NCBI RefSeq assembly: GCF_900580865.1
Contig: NZ_UTBZ01000023.1
Span: 27,319-91,318, forward strand
Direction: 5' to 3'
Source: Pseudomonas viridiflava
GTDB lineage: Bacteria > Pseudomonadota > Gammaproteobacteria > Pseudomonadales > Pseudomonadaceae
DNA: 64,000 nt
The notes beneath the pieces were generated by a model, which searched no databases, was not told the DNA's origin, and saw only the letters and a list, made by a program, of their open reading frames with translations. Below, piece after piece: positions 24,661-32,693 of the stretch (its first letter is position 1; the number at the start of each line of letters is the position of its first letter). Both the position numbers and the translations under genes were made by a program.

Positions 24661-25083
24661 ATGCAAGATTTTCTGAAGGCCTGCGACGACGTGGTTGATG
24701 AAGCCAATACCAAGGAGTTGGCCACGCTTATGAACATGCCGCCGGTGAGCCTGCTCCAGCGGGCGAATGCCAACTACGACGGCGCGTGGTTTAACGCGAA
24801 GCATCTGTACGCATTGCTTCTACATACCCAAGACATGCGACCTCTGGCAGCTCTGGCTGGCGAGTTCGGGTACTCGATCGTGAAGCAGGACCAGCCTGTT
24901 GCGCTGGGAATTCATGAAGCGCTTGGCCGCGCAACGTTGGAATTCGCTGAGGTTACCGTCGAGACGCACACGGCAATGGCTGATGGTCGGGTCGATCAGG
25001 TAGAGCGTGCCCGGATCTTGAAAGAGATAGGCCAGGCGGAAGAAGCACTGGCTCAGCTGAAGGCATCGGTAAAAGTCGCCTGA
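24661..25083 (+). CDS. Phage regulatory CII-like protein
   Basis: A 140-residue protein. The start at 24661 (MQDFLKACDDVVDEANTKEL) is chosen over upstream codons because it has a normal initiation region. The N-terminal helix-turn-helix (LATLMNMPPVSLLQRANAN) and the C-terminal helix resemble the phage CII-regulator family of Gram-negative temperate phages. It probably influences the lysis/lysogeny choice. A terminator follows. Confidence 0.7.
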   Translation: MQDFLKACDDVVDEANTKELATLMNMPPVSLLQRANANYDGAWFNAKHLYALLLHTQDMRPLAALAGEFGYSIVKQDQPVALGIHEALGRATLEFAEVTVETHTAMADGRVDQVERARILKEIGQAEEALAQLKASVKVA

Positions 25084-25096
25084 ATCGCAGGCATAA

Positions 25097-25123
25097 AAAA
25101 ACCGCCTGGCAGGGCGGTTCTTT
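25097..25123 (+). terminator. Terminator after the CII-like gene
   Basis: Stem AACCGCC/GGCGGTT is followed by a short T-rich tract. It separates the regulators from the Rha/replication genes, as tR1 does in lambda. Confidence 0.7.
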
Positions 25124-25153
25124 CAACAACTTGTAAAACACAGTGGGGCCATT

Positions 25154-25855
25154 ATGAACACGATCGTCGCTCCAAGCAATACGGTCACCATGTCGAGTCG
25201 GGAAATAGCCGAACTCACCGGCAAGCAGCACAAGGATGTCATTCGTGACATTCGAGTGATGCAAAAGGCGTTGTCTGAGGATGGCGCAGATCTGCGCCAT
25301 CTAATTGAGTCGAAGGACGCCCGGCATTACACCGCGGAGTTCCACCTCGACCGCGTACTGACTGAAACATTGCTGACCGGCTACAGCATCCCGCTCCGGC
25401 ATCGTGTCGTGACACGCTTGGCGGAACTCGAAAACGTGTCGCGACATGTAGTAATACCGCAAACCCTTCCCGATGCACTTCGTCTCGCCGCAGATCTCGC
25501 GGACAAGAATGGCGAACTCCAGCGTGTCATTGAAAAACAAGCACCCAAGGTTGCGGCGATCACTCGCTTGGCAGCTGCTGGTGGGGCGATCTGCATCACC
25601 GACGCAGCCAAACAGCTTGGGATTGCCCCGGCCCGCTTGTTCTCCTGGCTTGAGCAGCATCGTTGGATATTCCGGCGTCACGGCTGCAAGCGTTGGGTTG
25701 CCTATCAGCCCCGCATTACTTCCGGACACATGACTCACAAAGTGACTGCGCTCAAGCCAGATCCAGAGACCGGTATTGAGCGCGCTGCCTTCGACCCGAT
25801 GGTCACCCCCAAAGGCCTAACACGCCTTGCTGAACTTCTGCAGGAGGCCGCGTAA
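25154..25855 (+). CDS. Rha-type regulator with KilAC (antirepressor C-terminal) domain
   Basis: A 233-residue protein. Residues about 10-85 (MSSREIAELTGKQHKDVIRD ... YTAEFHLDRVLTETLLTGYS) are the Rha family domain. Residues about 130-225 (ITDAAKQLGIAPARLFSWLE, WIFRR, GLTRLAELL) are the KilAC/ANT DNA-binding domain found in phage antirepressors. It probably modulates lytic development or host gene expression. It precedes the replication genes and overlaps the next gene by one base. Confidence 0.85.
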   Translation: MNTIVAPSNTVTMSSREIAELTGKQHKDVIRDIRVMQKALSEDGADLRHLIESKDARHYTAEFHLDRVLTETLLTGYSIPLRHRVVTRLAELENVSRHVVIPQTLPDALRLAADLADKNGELQRVIEKQAPKVAAITRLAAAGGAICITDAAKQLGIAPARLFSWLEQHRWIFRRHGCKRWVAYQPRITSGHMTHKVTALKPDPETGIERAAFDPMVTPKGLTRLAELLQEAA

Positions 25856-26604
25856 TGGCCGGCGACTGGATCAAATTCGAACTCACCACATTGGACAAGC
25901 CCGAGGTTTGCCAGATCGCTGACCTGGCTGACATCGATCCTGACGCTGTCGTCGGCAAACTGATGCGCGTTTGGGGCTGGTTCGATCAACAGACCGAAAG
26001 CGGTAACGCTCCTAGCGTTAGTAAAAAGTTACTGGATCGTTTGGTCGGCGTTATCGGTTTCTGTGAACACATGAAATCTGTCGCGTGGATGATTGAGGCT
26101 GATGGCGTTATCAGCCTCCCGCACTTTGACCGTCACAACGGCAAGACCGCCAAAAACAGGCTTCTCACGGCAAAGCGCGTAGCAAACCACAAAGCCGGTA
26201 ACGCAAAAGGTAACGCTGCCAGCGTTAGCAATGCGTTACCTAAAGAAGATGTAGAGAAGAATAAAGAACCTCTCTCTGTGCGCGACTCCGTTGACCCTCG
26301 TATGCCAAGCGAGATGACCCTCGACTGGGCGCCCGACGCGAAACTGCTGAAGACCTATGCCACTCACTCCGGGGTGGTATTGACCTTGTTTACCGATGAG
26401 GTGCGCCGCGCATTCACCGCTCACTACGAACCTCGCGGGCAGGTGAATACCCAGGCCGAATGGGTGCAGATGCTGGTCAAGTGGGTTGTGAACGACAAGG
26501 CCCGCTCAGCGGCTTCGAACGTCACACAGTTCAAACCGAAGGCCGCACCCACCTCAGATTTCGATGATAGCGATACCGACTGGCCGAACGGGGTGACGTC
26601 ATGA
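25855..26604 (+). CDS. O-like replication initiation protein
   Basis: A 249-residue protein. The N-terminal winged-helix-like part (DWIKFELTTLDKPEVCQIAD ... RVWGWFDQ) resembles phage replication initiators. The middle (about 45-130) is an Asn/Ala/Ser linker that encodes iteron DNA. The C-terminal part (LDWAPDAKLLKTYATHSGV ... FTDEVRRAFTAHY) resembles the DnaT/GntR-like single-strand-binding module. By analogy with lambda O it should bind the origin within its own gene and recruit helicase with the P-like protein. Confidence 0.8.
   Translation: MAGDWIKFELTTLDKPEVCQIADLADIDPDAVVGKLMRVWGWFDQQTESGNAPSVSKKLLDRLVGVIGFCEHMKSVAWMIEADGVISLPHFDRHNGKTAKNRLLTAKRVANHKAGNAKGNAASVSNALPKEDVEKNKEPLSVRDSVDPRMPSEMTLDWAPDAKLLKTYATHSGVVLTLFTDEVRRAFTAHYEPRGQVNTQAEWVQMLVKWVVNDKARSAASNVTQFKPKAAPTSDFDDSDTDWPNGVTS
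26002..26240. other. Candidate phage replication origin (iterons)
   Basis: Two identical-arm palindromes TAACGCT-N3-AGCGTTA occur at 26004-26020 and 26211-26227. Further GGTAACGC copies lie at 26197-26204 and 26209-26216, and the inverted GCGTTACC at 26233-26240. All are inside the linker-coding part of the O-like gene, the same position as the lambda origin. Confidence 0.65.
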
Positions 26605-27284
26605 AGACTGTTTCTGTGATCGCCCAAAACCTTTGGACCAAAGCTCAGTCCGGCGAGATCATCGCATCGGGGGATGCGGCTCCGGTAGTTAGTGAAGCCA
26701 ACAATACGCTGGTGACCGCCATCAACGAGTTGTTCAAAGAGCTGCGCTCCATCCGCTCGGCGTGGCGCCAAGCATGGCCGGACAAGGAAACCTATCAGGC
26801 TTCGAAACGTCAGTGGTTTCAGGCTTTTCTCGAGGAAGGTATCTGTACGCAGGGGCAGATCGATTTTGGCATGGCCCAGGTGCGCAAGCAGCCCGGTGAT
26901 TTCATCCCAAGCCCCGGGCAGTTCATCGAGTGGTGCAAGCCGACCCCTGAAATGCTTGGTCTGCCACCGCTTGCCGCAGCACACCGGGAAGCGTGCCGCA
27001 ACGCTCACCCAGGCATGGCCGGGCAGGGCAAGTGGTCGCATGACGCGGTATGGCACACGGCCAAGGAGTGCGGTTTCGAAAGCCTGAACAAATTGGACAC
27101 TTCCCTGAGCCTGAAGCTGTTTGAGCGTAACTACACCATAACCATTCGCCGCCTGTTGGCCGGTCTTCCGCTTCAGCCAATGCCAAAAGCACTGCCGCCG
27201 CGCACCGCTGCGAAGGCGACGCCTGAAGTCGGCCTGGGCGCTATTGCTCAGCTTCGCGCAACGCTGGGAGGTGCCCGTGGGTAA
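26601..27284 (+). CDS. P-like replication protein (helicase loader)
   Basis: A 227-residue protein overlapping the O-like gene by four bases. VVSEANNTLVTAINELFKEL ... WRQAWPDKE ... KRQWFQAFLEEG, then PGDFIPSPGQFIEWCKP, is the conserved pattern of lambda replication protein P relatives, which bring DnaB helicase to the origin. Confidence 0.85.
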   Translation: MKTVSVIAQNLWTKAQSGEIIASGDAAPVVSEANNTLVTAINELFKELRSIRSAWRQAWPDKETYQASKRQWFQAFLEEGICTQGQIDFGMAQVRKQPGDFIPSPGQFIEWCKPTPEMLGLPPLAAAHREACRNAHPGMAGQGKWSHDAVWHTAKECGFESLNKLDTSLSLKLFERNYTITIRRLLAGLPLQPMPKALPPRTAAKATPEVGLGAIAQLRATLGGARG

Positions 27285-27486
27285 TCCTCATCTCGTGACC
27301 ACAGACCCAGCTGATTACCGTTTCGCAGTGCACTGCTGTAGCTACAAGTGGGAACTCACCGACAAGCCCGATCGAGCCGTCGCCTTGTTCGAACACTCGT
27401 CGGCCGCTTTGAAGTTCGGTCAGGTGATGTGGCCATCGACCTACGAGGTGATCGACCGCATCACCGGGGAGCGGGTATGCGCGTGA
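27277..27486 (+). CDS. Small prophage protein
   Basis: A 69-residue protein starting at GTG 27277, which has GGGAGG just upstream and lies within the end of the P-like gene. Soluble, with an aromatic-rich middle (RFAVHCCSYKWELTDKPDRA). Family unassigned. Coupled to the downstream nuclease gene by a 10-bp overlap. Confidence 0.6.
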   Translation: MGNPHLVTTDPADYRFAVHCCSYKWELTDKPDRAVALFEHSSAALKFGQVMWPSTYEVIDRITGERVCA

Positions 27487-27779
27487 CCTCGAAGAAACTC
27501 CGCGCCTCGGCGAACGGCCAGGACTGCACGCTGCGCCTGCCCGGCGTCTGCAACCACAACCCGGAAACCACTGTGCTCGCGCATTTGCCTTGCGGGCAGA
27601 AGGGTATTGGCATGAAGGGCTTCGACACTGTCGCCATTTACGCGTGCAGCGCGTGCCACGACGTGATCGACGGCCGTGCCGCCGGCGACATTGATTGGCA
27701 GGACATGCCACGCGCCATCGCCGAAACCCATGAAGCCTTGATCAGGGCTGGAATTCTCACCGTGAAGGGGGCCGCATGA
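27477..27779 (+). CDS. DUF1364 nuclease-domain protein
   Basis: A 100-residue protein. Cys/His positions CTLRLPGVCNHNPETTVLAH and YACSACHDVIDGR are the zinc/HNH-like signature of phage DUF1364 proteins, often placed in the ninR region as recombination or packaging nucleases. Confidence 0.8.
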   Translation: MRVTSKKLRASANGQDCTLRLPGVCNHNPETTVLAHLPCGQKGIGMKGFDTVAIYACSACHDVIDGRAAGDIDWQDMPRAIAETHEALIRAGILTVKGAA

Positions 27780-27907
27780 TCGCTTTTCTGGATAGCAATC
27801 TTGTTCACTTTTATTTCGGCTCCATGCTGATCGTTTTCGGTTGGGCACTCTGGGGCATCCGCCGTTTCACTCGCCGCATGCGGATTGTGCGGGGTGAGCG
27901 CGGATGA
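27776..27907 (+). CDS. 43-residue single-span membrane protein
   Basis: The frame encodes MIAFLDSNLVHFYFGSMLIV FGWALWG then an Arg-rich tail (IRRFTRRMRIVRGERG). One membrane helix with a positive cytoplasmic end. It overlaps both neighbours by ATGA, which supports translation. Function unknown. Confidence 0.6.
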   Translation: MIAFLDSNLVHFYFGSMLIVFGWALWGIRRFTRRMRIVRGERG

Positions 27908-28335
27908 AGGCCTTCACTCCGAAGCTGTTCAAGCCGAAGTCCGGCCGAGCCAAGCCAGTCGACAGGGAAGGGCTTGAGCAGGCCGCGCTGATCCGTGAGC
28001 TTGAGCTGTGTTACCCGGCGGTGTTCGACCTGATCTATCACGTTCCAAACGGGGGCCACCGGGTGAAGGCAGTCGCCGCGAAGCTGAAAGCCCAGGGCGT
28101 GAAGGCTGGTATCCCCGATCTGGTGCTGAGCATGGCCCGCGGCGGCTACTTCGGCCTGTACATCGAATTCAAGGCTACACCACCGAACGATGCGGCAGTT
28201 TCGGCCAACCAGCAGGAGCGCCTGCGCAAGCTGAACGATCAGGGTTATCTGGCGATCGTCTGCCGTGGGCACTTCGACGCGCTGGAGCAGATCCGCGCCT
28301 ACCTTCGACTCGCTCCTACAGTGGTGGCTGCATGA
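27904..28335 (+). CDS. VRR-NUC domain nuclease
   Basis: A 143-residue protein. VFDLIYHVPNGGHR, KAGIPDLVLSMARGGYFGLY and IEFKA give the PD-(D/E)xK core of the VRR-NUC family: Asp of GIPDL, and Glu and Lys of IEFK. Phage versions can be junction-resolving or flap nucleases. It overlaps the next gene by four bases. Confidence 0.85.
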   Translation: MKAFTPKLFKPKSGRAKPVDREGLEQAALIRELELCYPAVFDLIYHVPNGGHRVKAVAAKLKAQGVKAGIPDLVLSMARGGYFGLYIEFKATPPNDAAVSANQQERLRKLNDQGYLAIVCRGHFDALEQIRAYLRLAPTVVAA

Positions 28336-29615
28336 CTCAAGCAAAAACGCTGACCGTCAACCTTTCCGATGCCGAGATTCGCCGGAATGCCGCCAGTGAG
28401 GTGCGCGACCTGCGTGACGCCCGTGAGCCGGCATTCCGGTTCCGATACAAAAAGGATCGAACCAGGGGTTCTTGGTACTTGGTGTTGGGTAGTGATTGGA
28501 ACAAGATCGCCAATTTCCCTGACCTGAACACCAAACAGATACTCGCCGCGCTGCCTTCAGTTCGTGCCCGACTGGTCACCGAGCCCGAGGCGGGCACCGC
28601 GATAGGGACGTGGTCGACCGTTGGTGAGTTGCTATCGTGGTTCGACGACCGTATGGGTCGTGACCGCAATCTTTCCGTAAAGCGCAAGACCACTGCGCGA
28701 TCAGTTATGAGCAAACACCTTCGCCCGCGTCTTGGCGACCTCCTGCTGTCCAGCGTGAACAAGTCCGAGATCGATCAGCGGCTGATGTGGCCATTGCAGG
28801 CCGAATTATCGCTCGAGTACCTGCGACTGATCTTCCGTCTGCTGGTGCTGGCCTTCCGTCAGGCTGCGCGACTCGGTTTGATCGAAACCAACCCTATGAA
28901 CGCTATTCGCTTCAGCGACTTCTCCAAAACGAAGATCAAACCCAAGGCTGCGCGGCTGCGTGACGTCCAGGTCGAGGGAGTGCTAACCGGGTTGGCGATC
29001 AAGTTCGGTTCGGCGCCGGCGGATGCGATGTTGGCCCTGATGATGTTGTGCCACGGCTCGCGCGCTGGTGAAACGCGTATGGCTGAGTGGTCTGACTTCA
29101 GTTTCGAAGAGCGTCAGTGGCACATCCCAGCTGAACACACGAAGACTCGGTGCCAATTGACCCTGCCGCTCACTGAGCAGGTTTGCGCCTTGTTGAAGCG
29201 TTACCACGCTGCGCAGGCTGCCACCGGCTACCAAGGCAAATATCTGTTCCCTTCGCGAGGCGGCAAGCCACTGACCGATAGCCAAGCCTGCGCCGTATTC
29301 ACTCGACTGGCACAGGGTGAGTGGACGAGCCACGACCTGCGCAAGGTTGCCCGAACTGGCTGGGTGGATCTGGGTGTGGACTTCCTCATTGGCGAGCTGC
29401 TGTTGAACCATGCGATGGGTCACAACGTGCAGGCCTACATCCACACTTGGGTCGAGGCGGGTAAGCGTGAGGCGCTGGAGAAGTGGCACGAATGGTTAGA
29501 TGGGCGTGGGTTCAGTGCTATCCACACCATTGCCGAGCCATTACGCGAAGTTTCACGCATTTCGGCAGAGGCCACGGATTGCGGGGCCTACAGCCAAATC
29601 AACGACAAACCATAG
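28332..29615 (+). CDS. Second tyrosine recombinase, in the replication region
   Basis: A 427-residue protein. An N-terminal region plus a SAM-like domain (about 90-190) precede a catalytic domain with R244 (GSRAGETRM), K271 (HTKTR), H334-x-x-R337 (SHDLRK), H360 (LLNHAMGH) and Y369 (AYIHTW). The active site is complete. It is not next to an attachment site but sits between the VRR-NUC and the late-regulator genes. Possible roles are multimer resolution or recombination during replication. Confidence 0.85.
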   Translation: MTQAKTLTVNLSDAEIRRNAASEVRDLRDAREPAFRFRYKKDRTRGSWYLVLGSDWNKIANFPDLNTKQILAALPSVRARLVTEPEAGTAIGTWSTVGELLSWFDDRMGRDRNLSVKRKTTARSVMSKHLRPRLGDLLLSSVNKSEIDQRLMWPLQAELSLEYLRLIFRLLVLAFRQAARLGLIETNPMNAIRFSDFSKTKIKPKAARLRDVQVEGVLTGLAIKFGSAPADAMLALMMLCHGSRAGETRMAEWSDFSFEERQWHIPAEHTKTRCQLTLPLTEQVCALLKRYHAAQAATGYQGKYLFPSRGGKPLTDSQACAVFTRLAQGEWTSHDLRKVARTGWVDLGVDFLIGELLLNHAMGHNVQAYIHTWVEAGKREALEKWHEWLDGRGFSAIHTIAEPLREVSRISAEATDCGAYSQINDKP

Positions 29616-29628
29616 GCGAGGTTTAAAA

Positions 29629-29943
29629 ATGGATAAAAAGCAGCATGGCCCCGCCTTTGTGCGCCGCCAGATCCCGCTCACCGACTGCCCATCCTGTGCC
29701 GGGAAGGGGTTGGTCAAGGGCGTGTTTCATCAGCTCGACTGCATCGGTTGCCACGCTTCCGGCTTGGTGCACGCCGAAACATTGGAGCCGCTGCCTGTGG
29801 ATGACCTGGTCGTTCAACTCGGCATGCTGATCCGCCAAGAGCGCTTCGTTGCATCGTTGCCGGTAAAGGTCGACGGGGTCGTCGCTCAATACCAAGACCT
29901 CAACCGTCGCGGGCCTGGTGGCTCGTCTTATAAGGGAGATTGA
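29629..29943 (+). CDS. Zinc-finger phage protein (DnaJ-type CxxCxGxG)
   Basis: A 104-residue protein with two Cys motifs, CPSCAGKG and CIGCHASG (about 20-45), like a single DnaJ zinc module, followed by a helical region. It directly precedes the antiterminator gene; some Q-type antiterminators carry such a finger in the same chain, so the two proteins may act together. Confidence 0.65.
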   Translation: MDKKQHGPAFVRRQIPLTDCPSCAGKGLVKGVFHQLDCIGCHASGLVHAETLEPLPVDDLVVQLGMLIRQERFVASLPVKVDGVVAQYQDLNRRGPGGSSYKGD

Positions 29944-29946
29944 GCC

Positions 29947-30300
29947 ATGGCCTTCACACCATCATTTAAAGAGCGCACTGCTGAGGACCTGCTTGAACAT
30001 TGGGGGCGCTGGGTTGTCCAGGGCTCGGGCGTTTCCTGCTGTGCATCTCGTGAGAACACAATCCTGTCGCCGATGATTACGGATGACGACGCGCTGATGA
30101 TTGACGGACTGATGGGGCGCCTGCTGAAACGCTACCCGGAATGCGGTCAGGTGTTGATGCGCTATTACACCAGTCGTGACACATCGCTGATGGAGGTGGG
30201 CAAGAAAATGAAGTTTGGCGAAGAGAAAACGCGCCAGCTCTGGAAGGCGGGTGTTGCGTGGATCGATGGGGCTTTAGATATTCGTCGCGAAGCCGCTTGA
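29947..30300 (+). CDS. Q-type antitermination protein
   Basis: A 117-residue protein. EDLLEHWGRWVVQGSG, SPMITDDDALMIDGLMGRLL and the C-terminal helix-turn-helix (MEVGKKMKFGEEKTRQLWKA, WIDGAL) match phage late antiterminators (Q family). The location, just before a terminator and the late genes, is as expected. It should allow transcription through 30354-30380 into the packaging and structural genes. Confidence 0.8.
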   Translation: MAFTPSFKERTAEDLLEHWGRWVVQGSGVSCCASRENTILSPMITDDDALMIDGLMGRLLKRYPECGQVLMRYYTSRDTSLMEVGKKMKFGEEKTRQLWKAGVAWIDGALDIRREAA

Positions 30301-30501
30301 CAGGGCCGGGGTCGATCTATAGATTTCAGTTACTTTGCGGTTTTTCCGCGTGCAAAGCCCGTCTCCGAGATGGGCTTTTTGCTTTCTACAGTTCACAGGG
30401 CCTCGGCATTTGCCGGGGCTCTTTCGTTTTCGGCTCCACCACACCCATTGCTCCGAGCTGGGAGTGCTGTTGGAGCTGACTTATTTCGCACGGTACCGCC
30501 A
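30301..30501 (+). promoter_or_regulatory. Presumed late control region
   Basis: A 200-bp stretch without a gene between the antiterminator and the first late gene, containing the terminator at 30354-30380. A late promoter is expected by analogy with lambda pR' but I cannot fix its -35/-10. Confidence 0.45.
30354..30380 (+). terminator. Terminator ahead of late genes (tR'-like)
   Basis: Stem AAAGCCC/GGGCTTT with TTTTT, about 55 bp downstream of the antiterminator gene. Confidence 0.8.
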
Positions 30502-30819
30502 ATGACTGAAGTCTCGCGCATTGCAGACAGCACCACATTCAAGGTCGCTGTCCCGATACTGCAAACGATCCTGTCAGCTGGTGCCATTGGCGCGTTTGTT
30601 TATGTTGTTGGCTCACTTGGATCGCTTCAGGTGCAGCTTGCCGCCTACCAAACCAATCAGGCGTTGATCGGTCAGCGGGTCGACTCGTTGGAGCGATCAA
30701 GGGAGTCGAACGACAAGCTCGTCGACTCCCTTCGCGTCAGTACCCAGCGTCAGGAGTTCAAGATCGACCAGGTAGGGGAGAGCCTGAAGGCCCTCGTCCA
30801 AACAGGTAGACCTAAGTGA
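30502..30819 (+). CDS. Small membrane protein with coiled coil
   Basis: A 105-residue protein with one membrane helix (about 18-42, VPILQTILSAGAIGAFVYVV) followed by a Gln/Arg/Ser-rich coiled coil. The position among the first late genes and the topology fit a holin-associated or lysis-regulating protein, but no family is certain. The start at 30502 is inferred; upstream frame is open. Confidence 0.6.
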   Translation: MTEVSRIADSTTFKVAVPILQTILSAGAIGAFVYVVGSLGSLQVQLAAYQTNQALIGQRVDSLERSRESNDKLVDSLRVSTQRQEFKIDQVGESLKALVQTGRPK

Positions 30820-31052
30820 ATCGCCTGCTGATCGTCCTCATTCTGCTCACAGGCTGTGCGCATAAGGAAACGATCCGCGAACCCCTGAAGGTTCAACGCA
30901 CAACCGTGTATCGATACGTCAGCGAACAATGTCAGCCAGGCCAAGACGATCGCCTACGTGAGGCACTGAAAAGTGCCAAAGAGTGGAAACGCTATGCCGA
31001 AAGCCTCGAAAAACTGCCAGCAGCGAAGTCGACCCATGAAATTAATCCCTGA
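30816..31052 (+). CDS. Small phage lipoprotein
   Basis: A 78-residue protein starting at GTG 30816, with lipobox LLTGC (Cys about 14) after a short hydrophobic leader, then a charged helical region. It overlaps the upstream gene by four bases. Resembles o-spanin-like or surface-exclusion lipoproteins in form; a nested Rz1 exists elsewhere (51708), so this one may have another task. Confidence 0.65.
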   Translation: MNRLLIVLILLTGCAHKETIREPLKVQRTTVYRYVSEQCQPGQDDRLREALKSAKEWKRYAESLEKLPAAKSTHEINP

Positions 31053-31269
31053 ATGGCGAAAGGCTTGGCGAATGACCAGTGTGCAATTGGCGATCGCAGG
31101 CGTGGTTCTGAATGCTGCCGCTACCGGCTGGTCATCGTTCCAAGGGTATGTGGACCCAGTGGTCTATGCCGGAGTGAACATGGTGCTTGGTATCGCCGTT
31201 GCAGTGTCCCGAGTGATCAAACAGCAAAACCTACATCAGCCAAGTGATGATCCAGCTCAGCCAGAATAG
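31036..31269 (+). CDS. Putative holin
   Basis: A 77-residue protein starting at ATG 31036. Two hydrophobic segments (MTSVQLAIAGVVLNAAATGW and VVYAGVNMVLGIAVAVSRVI) are separated by a short loop, with a charged N-terminus and tail: the build of small phage holins. It lies at the start of the late operon, far from the endolysin gene at 51042. Confidence 0.6.
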   Translation: MKLIPEWRKAWRMTSVQLAIAGVVLNAAATGWSSFQGYVDPVVYAGVNMVLGIAVAVSRVIKQQNLHQPSDDPAQPE

Positions 31270-31279
31270 GTGAAGAGCA

Positions 31280-32023
31280 ATGGTCAAAATCGATGCCAGC
31301 ACCAATCTGGAAGAGCTGTCGAAAGCGCTGCGCACATTAGGCGCAAAACAGTTGCCTTTTGCATATGCACTGATGGCCACCCGGCTGGCTGTGTTGGTGA
31401 AGAAAGGCGAGCTATCGGTAATGCGGCAGCGCCTGGACCAGCCGACTAATACAACAATGAAAAGCCTCTATGTGAAGGCCGCCAAGAAGGAAAAGCCCGA
31501 GGCGAGGACCTTCTTCAAGGATGCGTGGACCTCTGGCGTTCCCGCTGACACGTATCTTCAACAGGCAGTGAAGGGTGGTCGCCGACCACACAAACGTTTC
31601 GAGAAAGCTCTAATCGCGAAAGGCCTCATGAAGCCAGGTCAGTACGCAATACCGGCACCTTCAGCGCTCAACCAGTTCGGCAACGTCCCGCGCGGCACAA
31701 TCATGAAGATTCTGTCCGGTCTTGGTGCAGCTGAGACAGTCAGTGGTGTGACGGCCAATGCCACGGGCAGCAAGCGCAGCAAGCGCAAGGGCAACGCGGA
31801 CAAGTATTTCGCCGGCGATGTCGATGGAACGCAGGGTATCTGGGAGAAGCGGAAGACCGCGTTCGGTGATGCCGTTCGCCCCGTCTTTGTCTTCAGTGAC
31901 AGCGAGCCGGGGTATCGAGTGATCATTCCGTTCTACAAGATCGCAGACAACATCGTGAAGGCGAACCGAGAGCGAGAGTTTGCCAGCGCGATGGATCAGG
32001 CGCTGTCGTCAGCCCGGGGCTGA
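31280..32023 (+). CDS. Prophage protein of unknown function upstream of terminase
   Basis: A 247-residue, basic, soluble protein (KKGELSVMRQRLDQPTNTTM ... GGRRPHKRFEKALIAKGLM ... GYRVIIPFYKIADNIVKANR). It sits between the putative holin and the cos-like sequence. Possibly a virion or morphogenesis protein; I do not recognise the family. Confidence 0.6.
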   Translation: MVKIDASTNLEELSKALRTLGAKQLPFAYALMATRLAVLVKKGELSVMRQRLDQPTNTTMKSLYVKAAKKEKPEARTFFKDAWTSGVPADTYLQQAVKGGRRPHKRFEKALIAKGLMKPGQYAIPAPSALNQFGNVPRGTIMKILSGLGAAETVSGVTANATGSKRSKRKGNADKYFAGDVDGTQGIWEKRKTAFGDAVRPVFVFSDSEPGYRVIIPFYKIADNIVKANREREFASAMDQALSSARG

Positions 32024-32030
32024 CCGACAG

Positions 32031-32104
32031 GGCAGGGGGGGTACCCCCCTTTGGGTCCTTCCCGGGCCCCCAACCCCATGCGGGTAATTCGGGCCCCGCG
32101 CGCC
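32031..32104. other. Candidate cos (packaging) site
   Basis: A very GC-rich 70-bp intergenic stretch contains the perfect palindrome GGGGGGTACCCCCC (32036-32049), followed by TTTGGGTCCTTCCCGGGCCC and further G/C runs. It lies directly before the small terminase gene, the place of cos in lambda-type phages. Confidence 0.5.
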
Positions 32105-32147
32105 AAACATGTATGACCTTTTTTCCACGGTTGGTTGTTGTGTAGTC

Positions 32148-32693
32148 ATGGCCAAAAACGAAACAACCAAACAGCGCGGCTGGTTGAACAAATCCGAGAT
32201 GGCTTCGAGCCTCGGGATTTCGCCGCAAGCCTTTGAAAAATGGGGAGTTACGCCTGTCGCCCGCATGGGCCGAGAGGCGTTCTATACCGTGCAGAACGTG
32301 GTCGAAAACCGCGTTGATCACGCACAGCGGAAACAACAACCTGGGGGTGATGGACCGGAAGGTCTTGATCCGTGGGCCGAACAAAAACTCGTGCAAGAGC
32401 GCTTGCGGTTGACCATTGCCCAAGCGGACGCGCAGGAGAAGAAAAACCAAGTCGCCGACAAGCTGTTGGTGCCGGTGTCCTTTTCTACATTCGCCCTGGA
32501 AAAAATCTCATCCAAGATTGGTTCAAAGCTCGAGACAGTTGGCAAGACGGTGAGTCGCCGTCATCCGGAAATTGATCCTCGGATACTAGAAACCATGGAG
32601 CGGGAGATCGCCCTGGCTCGCAATATCGCCGCACAGTTCGGCGACGAACTACCGGGATTCCTTGATGAGTATCTTGCAACCATGGATTCATGA
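32148..32693 (+). CDS. Terminase small subunit (Nu1-like)
   Basis: A 181-residue protein. The N-terminal winged helix (GWLNKSEMASSLGISPQAFE KWGV) is that of lambda Nu1, which recognises cos. The C-terminal half is helical and should contact the large subunit. The end overlaps the large-subunit gene by 29 bp. Confidence 0.82.
   Translation: MAKNETTKQRGWLNKSEMASSLGISPQAFEKWGVTPVARMGREAFYTVQNVVENRVDHAQRKQQPGGDGPEGLDPWAEQKLVQERLRLTIAQADAQEKKNQVADKLLVPVSFSTFALEKISSKIGSKLETVGKTVSRRHPEIDPRILETMEREIALARNIAAQFGDELPGFLDEYLATMDS

Noticed and set aside
30370..30501. N-terminal extension of the 30502 membrane protein
   Set aside because: It begins within the terminator hairpin and its composition is not protein-like; ATG 30502 is more plausible.
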